NCBI GenBank assembly: GCA_937902695.1
Contig: CALFNI010000439.1
Location: forward strand, 1 to 5,778
DNA: 5,778 bases
Source of the DNA: an uncultured Rhodanobacteraceae bacterium
GTDB lineage: Bacteria > Pseudomonadota > Gammaproteobacteria > Xanthomonadales > Rhodanobacteraceae
Direction: 5' to 3'
In this document: piece by piece, positions 1-5,778 of the stretch
Layout of the letters: each line of letters starts with the position of its first letter
Position numbering within the stretch: position 1 is the first letter of the stretch
Position numbers and translations under genes: made by a program
The notes under the pieces: generated by a model
What the model was told of the DNA's origin: nothing
Seen by the model: the letters and a program-made list of their open reading frames with translations, nothing else
Databases searched by the model: none

Positions 1-70
1 GAAGGACACGAAGAACGGCGAACCCGGTTTCCAGAGCCTTCCTTCGTGCTCTTCTTTTCCTTCGCCGTTC
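1..70. repeat. Imperfect intergenic inverted repeat downstream of relA
   Basis: GAACGGCGAA at 13-22 is the exact reverse complement of TTCGCCGTTC at 61-70, separated by 38 bases. The outer part of the left arm (GAAGGACACGAAG, 1-13) also matches the opposite strand of 42-54 (CTTCGTGCTCTTC) with two mismatches. Both arms are therefore built from the same GAAGGACACGAAG-like purine-rich unit in opposite orientations. This wording resembles short dispersed intergenic repeats I recall from many proteobacterial genomes, though one window cannot show dispersal. The repeat starts 33 bases beyond the relA stop. In relA mRNA it could fold into a 10-bp stem followed by a moderately U-rich stretch, so it may act as a 3' end or weak terminator. 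Bases 71-102 show nothing else. Confidence 0.5.
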
Positions 71-102
71 AATCTTTTGCGGACGCGCCAAGTCCAGCGG
101 AC

Positions 103-2262
103 TCAGGTGACGCGACGCGCCTCGAGCACGTTCGGCACCGTCGCAAGACGCGCGAGCAAACCGCTGAGCTGTCCGAAATCCGTGACGCGGAGCGCGAAGT
201 TCATTTCGGCGAGGCCCTGGCGCCGGTCGACCTGTGTGTTGATCGCGATCAGGTGCGCATTCGCGGCGGCGATGACGTTCGTGATGTCCTTGTGCAGCCA
301 CTTGCGGTCGTAGCCGCGCACGACGACGATGACCTCGTAGGCGTGTTCCTTGCGCTCGCCCCATTCGACTTCGATCACGCGGCCCGCGTCGCGCTCGCGA
401 AGGCGCGCGAGCTGCTTGCAGTCGGCGCGATGCACGGAGACGCCGCGGCCGCGCGTGATGAATCCGGCGACCGCGTCGCCCGGCAGCGGCTGGCAGCACT
501 TCGCGAGCTGCGTCATCAGGTTGCCGACGCCTTCGATGACGATCGCGTCGCGCCCGCGGACCGGCGCGCGCGGCGGCGCCGGTGCCTGCGGCGTCTCCGA
601 CGGCGGCGGTGCGAGCGATTCGTGCAGCGCGCGCGCCACCTGGCCCGGCGAAATGTCGCCGAGCGCGAGCGCTTCGAGCAGCTCTTCCTGCGTGCGCAGC
701 TGAAAACGCGCCGGCAGCATGTCCATGTTGGCGTGATGGAGCGCGAGGCGCTTCAGCTCGCGATCGAGCAGCGCGCGGCCGGCCGCGAGATTCTGCGCAT
801 GGTCGATGCGCTTGAACCACGTGCGCACCTTTTCCCGCGCGCGGTGCGTCGCGAGATAGCCGTGGTGCGGCGAGAGCCAGTCGCGGCGCGGCTCGATCGT
901 CTTGCCGGTCAGGATCTCGATGCGATCGCCGCTCGCGGGCTGGAATGTCAGCGGCACGATGCGGCCGTTGACCTTCGCGCCGCGACAGCGGTGACCGACG
1001 TCGGTATGGATCGAATAGGCGAAATCGAGCACCGTCGCGCCGCGCGGCAGATCGACGACGAGGCCCTTGGGCGTCAGCAGATAGACGCGATCCTCGATGA
1101 CCTCGGTCTTGAAGCCGGCGAGCAGCGCCGCATCGTCCTCGCGCGCGTCCTTGCCTTCGAGCAGCTGGCGCATCCAGGCGATCTTGCGCTCGAAGCTCGC
1201 GTCGGCGCCGCCGCCTTCCTTGTAGCGCCAGTGCGCCGCGAAGCCGAGCTCGGCATGGCGGTGCATCTCGTGCGTGCGGATCTGCACTTCGAGCGTCTTG
1301 CCGTGCGGGCCGACGACGGCCGTGTGCAGCGACTGATACTGGTTCCCCTTCGGGCTCGCGATGTAGTCGTCGAACTCGCCGGGAATGTACGCCCAGAGCG
1401 AGTGCACGACGCCGAGCGCGGCGTAGCAGTTCGCGATGTCGTCGACCAGGATGCGCAGCGCACGCACGTCGTAGAGATCGGAGAACTCGACGCCCTTCTT
1501 CTGCATCTTGCGCCAGATCGAATAGATGTGCTTCGGCCGCCCGGCGATGTCGGCCTTGATGCCGGCCTTCGCGAGCGCGTCCTCGAGCATCGTCCTCGAT
1601 TCGGCGATCCAGCTTTCGCGATCGCCGCGGCGCTCGTCGAGGAGGTGCGCGATGCGCTTGTAGACGTCCGGCTGCAGATAGCGGAAGGCGAGATCCTCGA
1701 GCTCCCACTTGAGCTGCCAGATGCCGAGCCGGTTGGCGAGCGGCGCATGGATGTCGGCGGTCAGCTGCGCGAGTGCGCGGCGCTCCTCGTCCGGACGGCT
1801 CGCGGCCGCGCGCATCTGGACGAGCTGGCGTGCGAGCAGGATGAACACGACGCGGAGGTCGCGGATGATCGCGAGCAGTAGCCGCCGCAGGCCTTCCGTG
1901 CCGCCCGTGCTGCCGCGCGCGGCGTAGAGCGACCAGACGCGTTCGGCCGCCTGCTGGCCTTCGACGAGGTTGCGCACGTCCGCCGGGAGCGCGGCGAGCT
2001 CGGGATCGGCAGCGGAAAGACCGCATTCGATCAGCGCATGGACGATCGCGCCCGCCATCGCCTCTGCGCCGACGCCGAGCTCGCGGATCAGGTCGAGCGT
2101 CGCGAGGAGCTGCGGTCGCCGTGCTTCCCAGTCCGGGCCGAGCGCGGCGGCGCGTGCGTCGGCCAGCGCGCACGCGCGCACGAGCGCGTCGGCGGCCCCG
2201 ATGGCGGGTGCGGCCGCGAGCCAATGCTCCAGCGTCAGGCGTGGATCGGACGGGCGTTTCAA
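103..2262 (-). CDS. relA: GTP pyrophosphokinase RelA, monofunctional (p)ppGpp synthetase I
   Basis: RelA transfers pyrophosphate from ATP to GTP or GDP on ribosomes stalled with uncharged tRNA, triggering the stringent response. The 719 residues follow the usual RelA domain order. Residues about 40-150 are a pseudo-hydrolase HD domain: where SpoT has LLHDVIED this protein has IVHALIEC (73-80), so the metal-binding His-Asp is lost. The synthetase spans about 180-350 with GRPKHIYSIWRKMQKK (241-256), catalytic Asp265 (YDVRALR) and Glu325 (LEVQIRT), matching E. coli Asp275 and Glu335. It carries the EFDD signature of monofunctional RelA (296-299), not the RxKD of SpoT. TGS covers 391-452, a helical segment about 455-550, then a proline-rich linker (551-568). 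The zinc-finger domain has Cys589, Cys590, His611 and Cys615, and an ACT/RRM domain fills about 640-719. All key synthetase residues are intact. The start is TTG, since an in-frame TGA lies three codons upstream and the N-terminus aligns with the start of other RelAs. No strong ribosome binding site is visible. Confidence 0.97.
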   Translation of the reverse strand: MKRPSDPRLTLEHWLAAAPAIGAADALVRACALADARAAALGPDWEARRPQLLATLDLIRELGVGAEAMAGAIVHALIECGLSAADPELAALPADVRNLVEGQQAAERVWSLYAARGSTGGTEGLRRLLLAIIRDLRVVFILLARQLVQMRAAASRPDEERRALAQLTADIHAPLANRLGIWQLKWELEDLAFRYLQPDVYKRIAHLLDERRGDRESWIAESRTMLEDALAKAGIKADIAGRPKHIYSIWRKMQKKGVEFSDLYDVRALRILVDDIANCYAALGVVHSLWAYIPGEFDDYIASPKGNQYQSLHTAVVGPHGKTLEVQIRTHEMHRHAELGFAAHWRYKEGGGADASFERKIAWMRQLLEGKDAREDDAALLAGFKTEVIEDRVYLLTPKGLVVDLPRGATVLDFAYSIHTDVGHRCRGAKVNGRIVPLTFQPASGDRIEILTGKTIEPRRDWLSPHHGYLATHRAREKVRTWFKRIDHAQNLAAGRALLDRELKRLALHHANMDMLPARFQLRTQEELLEALALGDISPGQVARALHESLAPPPSETPQAPAPPRAPVRGRDAIVIEGVGNLMTQLAKCCQPLPGDAVAGFITRGRGVSVHRADCKQLARLRERDAGRVIEVEWGERKEHAYEVIVVVRGYDRKWLHKDITNVIAAANAHLIAINTQVDRRQGLAEMNFALRVTDFGQLSGLLARLATVPNVLEARRVT

Positions 2263-2273
2263 GGACGATCACC

Positions 2274-2292
2274 GACGGCGCGAGGCGCCGTC
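2274..2292 (-). promoter_or_regulatory. Perfect GC hairpin in the relA leader
   Basis: GACGGCGC (2274-2281) and GCGCCGTC (2285-2292) form a perfect 8-bp stem around a 3-base loop. On the relA strand the stem ends 11 bases before the TTG start. The sequence between stem and start, GGTGATCGTCC, has no U-tract, so this is not a classical intrinsic terminator. It contains only a weak Shine-Dalgarno-like GGTG immediately beside the stem. The position would suit control of ribosome access to relA, or read-through control between the upstream exported gene and relA. The fold is seen in sequence; a regulatory role is inference, and in DNA this GC-rich such stems also arise by chance. Confidence 0.4.
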
Positions 2293-2325
2293 ACGGAACC
2301 AGGGGAAGGTAGCTTACGACCGGCG

Positions 2326-2345
2326 GCCGCCGCGGACGCGGCGGC
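2326..2345 (-). terminator. GC-rich hairpin after the 404-residue exported gene, terminator-like without U-tract
   Basis: GCCGCCGCG (2326-2334) pairs exactly with CGCGGCGGC (2337-2345) around GA, which in RNA would give about 8 base pairs with a slightly wider loop. It begins 22 bases past the stop of the exported gene. The bases following it on that strand (CGCCGGTCGTAAGC) are not U-rich, so factor-independent termination would be inefficient. It could protect the 3' end of an upstream transcript or only reduce read-through into relA. A 12-base palindrome, CGGCGGCCGCCG (2321-2332), overlaps it and offers an alternative pairing. Confidence 0.3.
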
Positions 2346-2366
2346 GCGCAACCGGTCGGCGGCGAT

Positions 2367-3581
2367 TTACTGCCCGCCGTGCATCCAGGGGAAGCCCGGC
2401 GTGTTGCCCGAGGGCGGGATGAAGCCGAACGCGACATCGTCGCCCCTGAAACGGTCGCCGCCGACGCTGCCGACGATCGGGTCGATCAGGATCGACACTT
2501 CGACGGCGGGCTGATCGATCGGCGGCGGTGCGCCGATGATCGGGCGGACGAACACCATGTAGAACGACACGCGCGGATTGGACGGAAACGCGCCGACCTG
2601 GATCGGAAAGTTGTTGTCGTTGCCGCCGCTGACGAACGGACCGTTCAGCGTGCCGCTCCTCGGGGCGCCGTTGCAGACGCTGGAATCGAGCGTCGCCGGC
2701 GGCGCTTCGAGCAGGCACCACTGGCCGGTATCGCCGAGGAACCCGCTGCCGACGCAGACGACGCCGCGGCTGTAGGCTTCGACGAGCTTGTATTCGGTGC
2801 CGTCCTGCGTCTGCGGCTGGCGCGTCGTCGGGGGCAGCACGCTGCCGGCGTCCTGGACGCCGCCCGTCGGCGCACCCCAGCGCGCGTCGATGCGCACCAT
2901 GTAGTAGAAGTTGACGAGATCGCTGTACGTCAGGAGCGTCGGCCCGCGCTCGGCCCCATTGGCGCCCGACTGCACGCCGCTGACGGCGCCGCAGCTGACG
3001 TTCTCGTCCGCGCGCGCCGGTTGATCCGACGACGGCGTGCACGGATCGGCCGGCACCTGCGACCAGTCCGGATTGCTCCAGCTGAAGCCCTGGCCCGGAA
3101 CCCAGTTCACGAGGTTCGAGAACTGCTCGACCATCTTCGAATCGAAACTGCTGGACAGGATGCCGTCGCTGAGCGGCTCGCGGCTTTCGCCCTCGGCGCC
3201 CGCGCTGTGGCAGGTCAGCGTGGAGTTGATCGTGCCGGTCGCATTGCGGCCGATCGAAAGCGTGCCGGTGCCGTAGCCGACGCCGCGAAGATCGACCGCG
3301 CTCGGGAAACGCCACTGGCCGTGCTGCGGAACCATGTTGATGTTGGTCAGCATCGATCCGCCGTCGCCGATGTTGGCGCAGGCCATGAATCCTGTCGTCG
3401 CGACGCTGAGCGTCGCGTTTGCGCCACCGGTGGTGTACGTGAAGCCGGGGGGCGATTGGAGATCGAGCGGCGCCTCGTCGTTGACCTTGACTTGCGCGGC
3501 TGCGCAGAGGACCGGAGCGAAGAGGGCGGAAGCGGCGAGACCAGCGACAAAGCGTGCAGCAGACGTCTTTAGTACGGGCAT
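2367..3581 (-). CDS. Exported protein of unknown function, 404 residues
   Basis: I do not recognise a family. The N-terminus is a classical Sec signal peptide: Lys5 and Arg10, a hydrophobic core (FVAGLAASALFAPVL), then CAAA before Gln30, a likely signal peptidase I site. Cys26 lacks a proper lipobox, so a lipoprotein is unlikely. The mature part is rich in Gly, Ser, Pro, Asn and aromatics, with no further membrane segment, and has seven cysteines (68, 124, 181, 197, 276, 289, 303), suggesting disulfides in the periplasm or outside the cell. Short hydrophobic stretches such as VSFYMVFVRPIIG (338-350) and VEVSILIDPIVGSVGG (360-375) look like beta strands. The ATG follows CAGGAA with almost no spacing, an awkward ribosome binding site, but no nearby alternative start keeps the signal peptide. 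relA follows 104 bases downstream on the same strand, so cotranscription is possible. The signal peptide and ordinary composition make this the coding strand rather than the Arg/Ala-rich frame opposite. Confidence 0.85.
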   Translation of the reverse strand: MPVLKTSAARFVAGLAASALFAPVLCAAAQVKVNDEAPLDLQSPPGFTYTTGGANATLSVATTGFMACANIGDGGSMLTNINMVPQHGQWRFPSAVDLRGVGYGTGTLSIGRNATGTINSTLTCHSAGAEGESREPLSDGILSSSFDSKMVEQFSNLVNWVPGQGFSWSNPDWSQVPADPCTPSSDQPARADENVSCGAVSGVQSGANGAERGPTLLTYSDLVNFYYMVRIDARWGAPTGGVQDAGSVLPPTTRQPQTQDGTEYKLVEAYSRGVVCVGSGFLGDTGQWCLLEAPPATLDSSVCNGAPRSGTLNGPFVSGGNDNNFPIQVGAFPSNPRVSFYMVFVRPIIGAPPPIDQPAVEVSILIDPIVGSVGGDRFRGDDVAFGFIPPSGNTPGFPWMHGGQ

Positions 3582-3728
3582 TTCCTGATACTCGTGAATT
3601 GCGGTGTTGCGCGCGCCATTGGCGCCGCCATCTCGGAGGCGCTGGTCCTTTAACGCGAACTTCTTCCCTATGCCCGGGGGCGGCCTGCGGCGCTTATTGG
3701 CCCACGCGGACCTGAACCTGCACCGTCA

Positions 3729-3737
3729 TGCTACACT
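3729..3737 (+). promoter_or_regulatory. Candidate extended -10 promoter for the 159-residue exported gene
   Basis: TGCTACACT reads as an extended -10 element, TG followed by one base and then TACACT, which matches TATAAT at four of six positions. No good -35 hexamer lies at 16-18 bases upstream (GACCTG at 3709-3714 is poor), which is acceptable for an extended -10 promoter. Transcription would start near 3744-3746, giving a leader of about 105 bases before the ATG at 3849. Confidence 0.4.
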
Positions 3738-3744
3738 CGGGCCG

Positions 3745-3767
3745 CCGCATTCTAGCCGCTAATGCGG
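3745..3767. promoter_or_regulatory. 7-bp dyad CCGCATT-N9-AATGCGG, possible operator
   Basis: CCGCATT (3745-3751) is the exact reverse complement of AATGCGG (3761-3767), separated by nine bases, for a total span of 23. It lies at the predicted transcription start of the plus-strand gene and overlaps the TAGAAT candidate -10 of the divergent gene. That spacing suits a dimeric DNA-binding repressor, or alternatively a 5' hairpin in the plus-strand leader. No regulator gene is in the window, so the role is inferred from position alone. Confidence 0.3.
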
Positions 3768-3848
3768 GCGCGCGCATCTTCTCAAGTTCATAGAAGACAA
3801 GGATTTTTGCGGTCGCGGTCACGATCCGACATCCCTTCGATAAAAAAC

Positions 3849-4328
3849 ATGCGCACTTTTCCAAGTGTTCTTCCCGTTGTGCTCGCCCTCTTCGCCACGG
3901 TCGCTGCCGCCCAGGCGCCGCAGCAATCGCCGGCCACCCTCGAGGAGCGGATGTCGCAGGCCGAGCTGAAGGCTTCCGGCCTCGACCATCTGTCGCCCGA
4001 GGAATTGAAGTACCTGAACGAGTGGCTGCGCACGCACGGTGCGGGGCCGCAGCAGGCCATGTCGGCGAATGGCCAGCCCGTTTTCTATCCCGACACCTCG
4101 GCGCGCGACACGATCGAAAGCCATATCGCCGGCCTTTTCACCGGCTGGCGCGGGCACACGATCTTCAAGCTCGACAACGGTCAGGAATGGAAGCAGGCCG
4201 AGTCGGGCGCCTACGACGCCGGCAAGTTCCAGGATCCGGTCGTCCGCATCAAGCCCATGCTGCTCGGCAGCTGGCTGATGTACGTCGAAGGCTGCGGCTG
4301 CAGCGTCCGCGTGCAGCGCGTCAAATAA
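3849..4328 (+). CDS. Small exported protein of unknown function, 159 residues
   Basis: From the ATG at 3849 the protein opens with a textbook signal peptide, MRTFPSVLPVVLALFATVAA followed by AQA, with cleavage likely near residues 21-23. The same frame is open back to an ATG at 3762, but that start would put 29 Arg/Ser-rich residues in front of the signal peptide, so 3849 is preferred. No clear ribosome binding site precedes it; the upstream bases are CGATAAAAAAC. Residues 28-63 look like a short helical segment with SGLDHLSPEELKYLNEWL (43-60). Residues about 88-158 form a compact, probably beta-rich domain: GWRGHTIFKLDNGQEWKQ (99-116), then a basic RIKPMLLGSW segment and EGCGCSVRVQRV at the end. 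This resembles uncharacterised exported proteins I recall from Xanthomonadales-like bacteria; no function is known to me. A Cys-Gly-Cys pair (149, 151) provides the only cysteines. It converges on hrpA with 12 bases between the stops. Confidence 0.85.
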   Translation: MRTFPSVLPVVLALFATVAAAQAPQQSPATLEERMSQAELKASGLDHLSPEELKYLNEWLRTHGAGPQQAMSANGQPVFYPDTSARDTIESHIAGLFTGWRGHTIFKLDNGQEWKQAESGAYDAGKFQDPVVRIKPMLLGSWLMYVEGCGCSVRVQRVK

Positions 4329-4340
4329 AGCTGAACGGGT

Positions 4341-5778
4341 TCACGTAGCGCGCGTCGAGGCCGACGCGCGCAACCCTTCGACGAGCTTGCCGAGCCGCTT
4401 CGGCGACACGCTTTCGGCCGTGCGCAGCTCCTGCGCGAAGGTCGACACGCGCAGCTCCTCGACGAGCCAGCGCAATTCCTCGAGCGCGGCCTCGTCGCCG
4501 CGCGTCGCGCGGAGCTTGAGGTATTCGCGCCAGTAGAGCTGCACGCCGAGCATGCGCGCCTGATCGCGCGCGGGATCCTGGCGCAGGCGCTCGGCACGGA
4601 GCTTCATCGCGCGCAGATACCGCGGGAAGTGCGCGAGCCGCGCGCGCAACGTGTCGCGCACGAAGCCCGGCCGCAACAGCTCGCCGAGCTGATCGCGCAG
4701 GTCGTCGTAGTTCGCGCGCGCGAACCCGAGCAGCGGCGGCTCCATCAAGGGTTTCAGCTCCGCGTATGCCGCGATGACGTCCTCGACGATCGCGAGCCGC
4801 TCCATCGCGCTCGCGAAGAGGACGCGCGCGATGTCTTCGCGAAGGTGCTCGAATGCATCGCGCGCGCGCACGTCGAGATCGCGCGCAGCGAGCAGCTCGC
4901 GCAATGCGCCCTCGACGAGATCGTCGCGCAGCGCCTCGGCGCTCCCGAGCGGCGCCCACTTGAGCATCAACGCGTTCTTGAGCGGCAGCTGGCGCCGTGC
5001 ATGCTTGATGCGATCGGCAAGCGCCTGGCGCAGCAGCCGCTCGACGCCGCCGCGATGCGCCACGAGCGCGTCGTCGCGCCGTTCGAACACGCGCAGCGCG
5101 ACGCTTTCGCCGAGATCGACGAGCGCCGGGAACGCGGTCAGGCCGCCCGGCGAGATCACGCGGTCGGGAATCTCGTCGAAATCGAAGGCTTCGACGTGCT
5201 CGCGCGTCAGCTCGACGTCGGCGCGCCGCGAGAACGCGACGCGCGCGGCGCCCGTCCACTGGCGCTGAATCTCGGCAAGATCGCGGCTCTCGACGAGCGT
5301 GCGGCCGCTCTCGTCGTGGATGCGGAAGCTCATCGCCAGATGTGGCGGCAGCTCGGCCGTGGCGAAATCGCCGGCGCCGATCGCGACACCGGTGACGCGC
5401 GCCAGATACGCGGCGAGCGCGGACGCGAGCGGCTCCTCGCGCGGTGTCTCGGCCTCGGCGAACGCGCGCGCGAAATCGGGCGCCGGGACGAAATTGCGGC
5501 GCAACGCCTTCGGCAGCGTGCGGATCAACTCGGCAACCTTCTCCGGCAGGAGCCCCGGCACCAGCCACTCGCAGCGCGCCGCCGGCACCGCATTGACGAG
5601 CGCGAGCGGCACGTGCAGCGTGACGCCGTCGGCGGGATCTCCGGGCACGAAGCGATAGCTCAGCCGCAGCAGGTGGCCGGCGACGTCGAGCTGCGCCGGG
5701 AACTCGCGCGCGCCGACGCCGGGCGATTCGGCGAGCACGTCCGCGCTGCTGGCGGGGCGCGGGCGATAGAGATAGAGG
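4341..5778 (-). CDS. hrpA: ATP-dependent RNA helicase HrpA, C-terminal part (5' end outside window)
   Basis: HrpA is a DEAH-box RNA helicase of about 1,300 residues, linked in E. coli to mRNA processing and to rescue of stalled or collided ribosomes. The 478 residues visible here are the C-terminal DUF3418 region. Diagnostic stretches match my memory of E. coli HrpA closely: SYRFVPGDPADGVTLHVPL (about 5604-5660), VPGLLPEKV through RRNFVPAP (5478-5561), PALVDLGESVALRVFE (around 5080-5130), YLRAMKLRAERL with DQARM (about 4551-4619) and WLVEELRVSTFAQEL near the end (about 4420-4470). The helicase core, with its Walker motifs and DEAH box, lies beyond the right edge and cannot be assessed. The frame is open to the last base. 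A GTG at 5738 is an internal valine codon, not the start. The C-terminus ends a few residues after the SPKRLGKLV motif, much as in E. coli, so the 3' end is complete. Confidence 0.95.
   Translation of the reverse strand, partial: LYLYRPRPASSADVLAESPGVGAREFPAQLDVAGHLLRLSYRFVPGDPADGVTLHVPLALVNAVPAARCEWLVPGLLPEKVAELIRTLPKALRRNFVPAPDFARAFAEAETPREEPLASALAAYLARVTGVAIGAGDFATAELPPHLAMSFRIHDESGRTLVESRDLAEIQRQWTGAARVAFSRRADVELTREHVEAFDFDEIPDRVISPGGLTAFPALVDLGESVALRVFERRDDALVAHRGGVERLLRQALADRIKHARRQLPLKNALMLKWAPLGSAEALRDDLVEGALRELLAARDLDVRARDAFEHLREDIARVLFASAMERLAIVEDVIAAYAELKPLMEPPLLGFARANYDDLRDQLGELLRPGFVRDTLRARLAHFPRYLRAMKLRAERLRQDPARDQARMLGVQLYWREYLKLRATRGDEAALEELRWLVEELRVSTFAQELRTAESVSPKRLGKLVEGLRASASTRAT
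4348..4371 (+). terminator. Strong hairpin beyond the 159-residue gene, inside the hrpA 3' end
   Basis: GCGCGCGTCG (4348-4357) pairs perfectly with CGACGCGCGC (4362-4371) around AGGC, a 10-bp GC stem with a 4-base loop. It starts 20 bases after the plus-strand gene's stop and would fold in that transcript, where CAACCCTTCG follows; this is not a real U-tract, so any termination would be weak or factor-assisted. On the other strand it encodes the last residues of HrpA (ARASAST). The fold is exact, but the terminator role is inference and alternating CG codons in hrpA could produce it incidentally. Confidence 0.3.

Larger units (their letters stand above)
3582..3848. other. Divergent intergenic region between two exported-protein genes
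   Basis: These 267 bases separate two divergent genes and must hold promoters for both. The plus-strand gene has a plausible extended -10 (3729-3737). For the minus-strand gene, TAGAAT (read from 3754 to 3749) matches the -10 consensus at five of six positions but lacks a -35 at normal spacing; a TTGAGA lies 25 bases away, which is too far. A 7-bp dyad sits between the candidates at 3745-3767. The stretch closest to the plus-strand start is more A+T-rich (3777-3848) than its surroundings. I see no small gene or structured RNA. Confidence 0.6.

Noticed and set aside
46..1881. 611-codon open frame on the plus strand opposite relA
   Set aside because: It is rich in Arg, Ala, Asp and Val with no recognisable domain, and lies entirely antisense to a clear RelA. 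Strong GC bias at third codon positions depletes stops on the opposite strand, so such frames are expected.
2379..3572. 397-codon open frame on the plus strand opposite the exported protein gene
   Set aside because: The composition is Arg/Ala/Asp-rich and low in complexity, with no signal peptide or motif. The minus-strand frame has a proper signal peptide and a natural amino-acid mix.
3777..3808. Attenuator-like TCTTCT/AGAAGA stem followed by TTTTT in the leader of the small exported gene
   Set aside because: The stem has only six weak pairs with a nine-base loop, and the T-run begins seven bases after it, so it does not meet the form of an intrinsic terminator.
3762..3848. ATG at 3762 as the start of the small exported protein
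   Set aside because: It would place 29 charged residues ahead of a well-formed signal peptide. It also lies within the predicted 5' leader; ATG at 3849 is more consistent with export.
4321..5568. 415-codon minus-strand frame overlapping hrpA
   Set aside because: It is an out-of-frame reading of hrpA, dominated by Arg and Ala, while the overlapping frame matches HrpA DUF3418 throughout.
5736..5738. GTG at 5738 as a start codon giving a standalone 465-residue protein
   Set aside because: The frame continues open to the window edge, and the sequence begins in what is the middle-to-late part of HrpA; a truncated separate gene is less likely than an hrpA gene cut by the edge.

Overview
The window is high-GC DNA, roughly two-thirds G+C by eye, with strong GC bias at codon third positions. 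It looks like chromosomal sequence from a gamma- or betaproteobacterium. The main evidence is a monofunctional RelA: its synthetase carries the EFDD signature and its hydrolase domain is degenerate, an arrangement known from beta- and gammaproteobacteria. A long HrpA helicase with a DUF3418 C-terminus fits the same groups. The RelA wording and the small secreted protein remind me of the Xanthomonadales and related lineages, but that placement is an impression from memory.

Layout from left to right. Positions 1-102 are intergenic and hold an imperfect inverted repeat downstream of relA. Positions 103-2262 (minus) encode a complete RelA (p)ppGpp synthetase with a TTG start. A 104-base gap follows, with two strong GC hairpins. 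Positions 2367-3581 (minus) encode an unrecognised exported protein of 404 residues. Positions 3582-3848 are a divergent intergenic region with a likely extended -10 promoter and a 7-bp dyad. Positions 3849-4328 (plus) encode a small exported protein of 159 residues. Its stop lies only 12 bases from the stop of the convergent gene at 4341-5778 (minus), the 3' third or so of hrpA, which runs off the right edge.

The exported 404-residue protein and relA run in the same direction and could share a transcript, the exported gene first. Nothing in either sequence ties their functions together. The small secreted gene and hrpA converge and are probably independent. I see no CRISPR array, tRNA, rRNA, insertion sequence, toxin-antitoxin pair or defence system. 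Apart from the two unassigned exported proteins and the relA leader, the region looks like ordinary housekeeping chromosome. Most other long reading frames, including a 611-codon frame opposite relA, are Arg/Ala-rich artefacts of GC-biased codon use.
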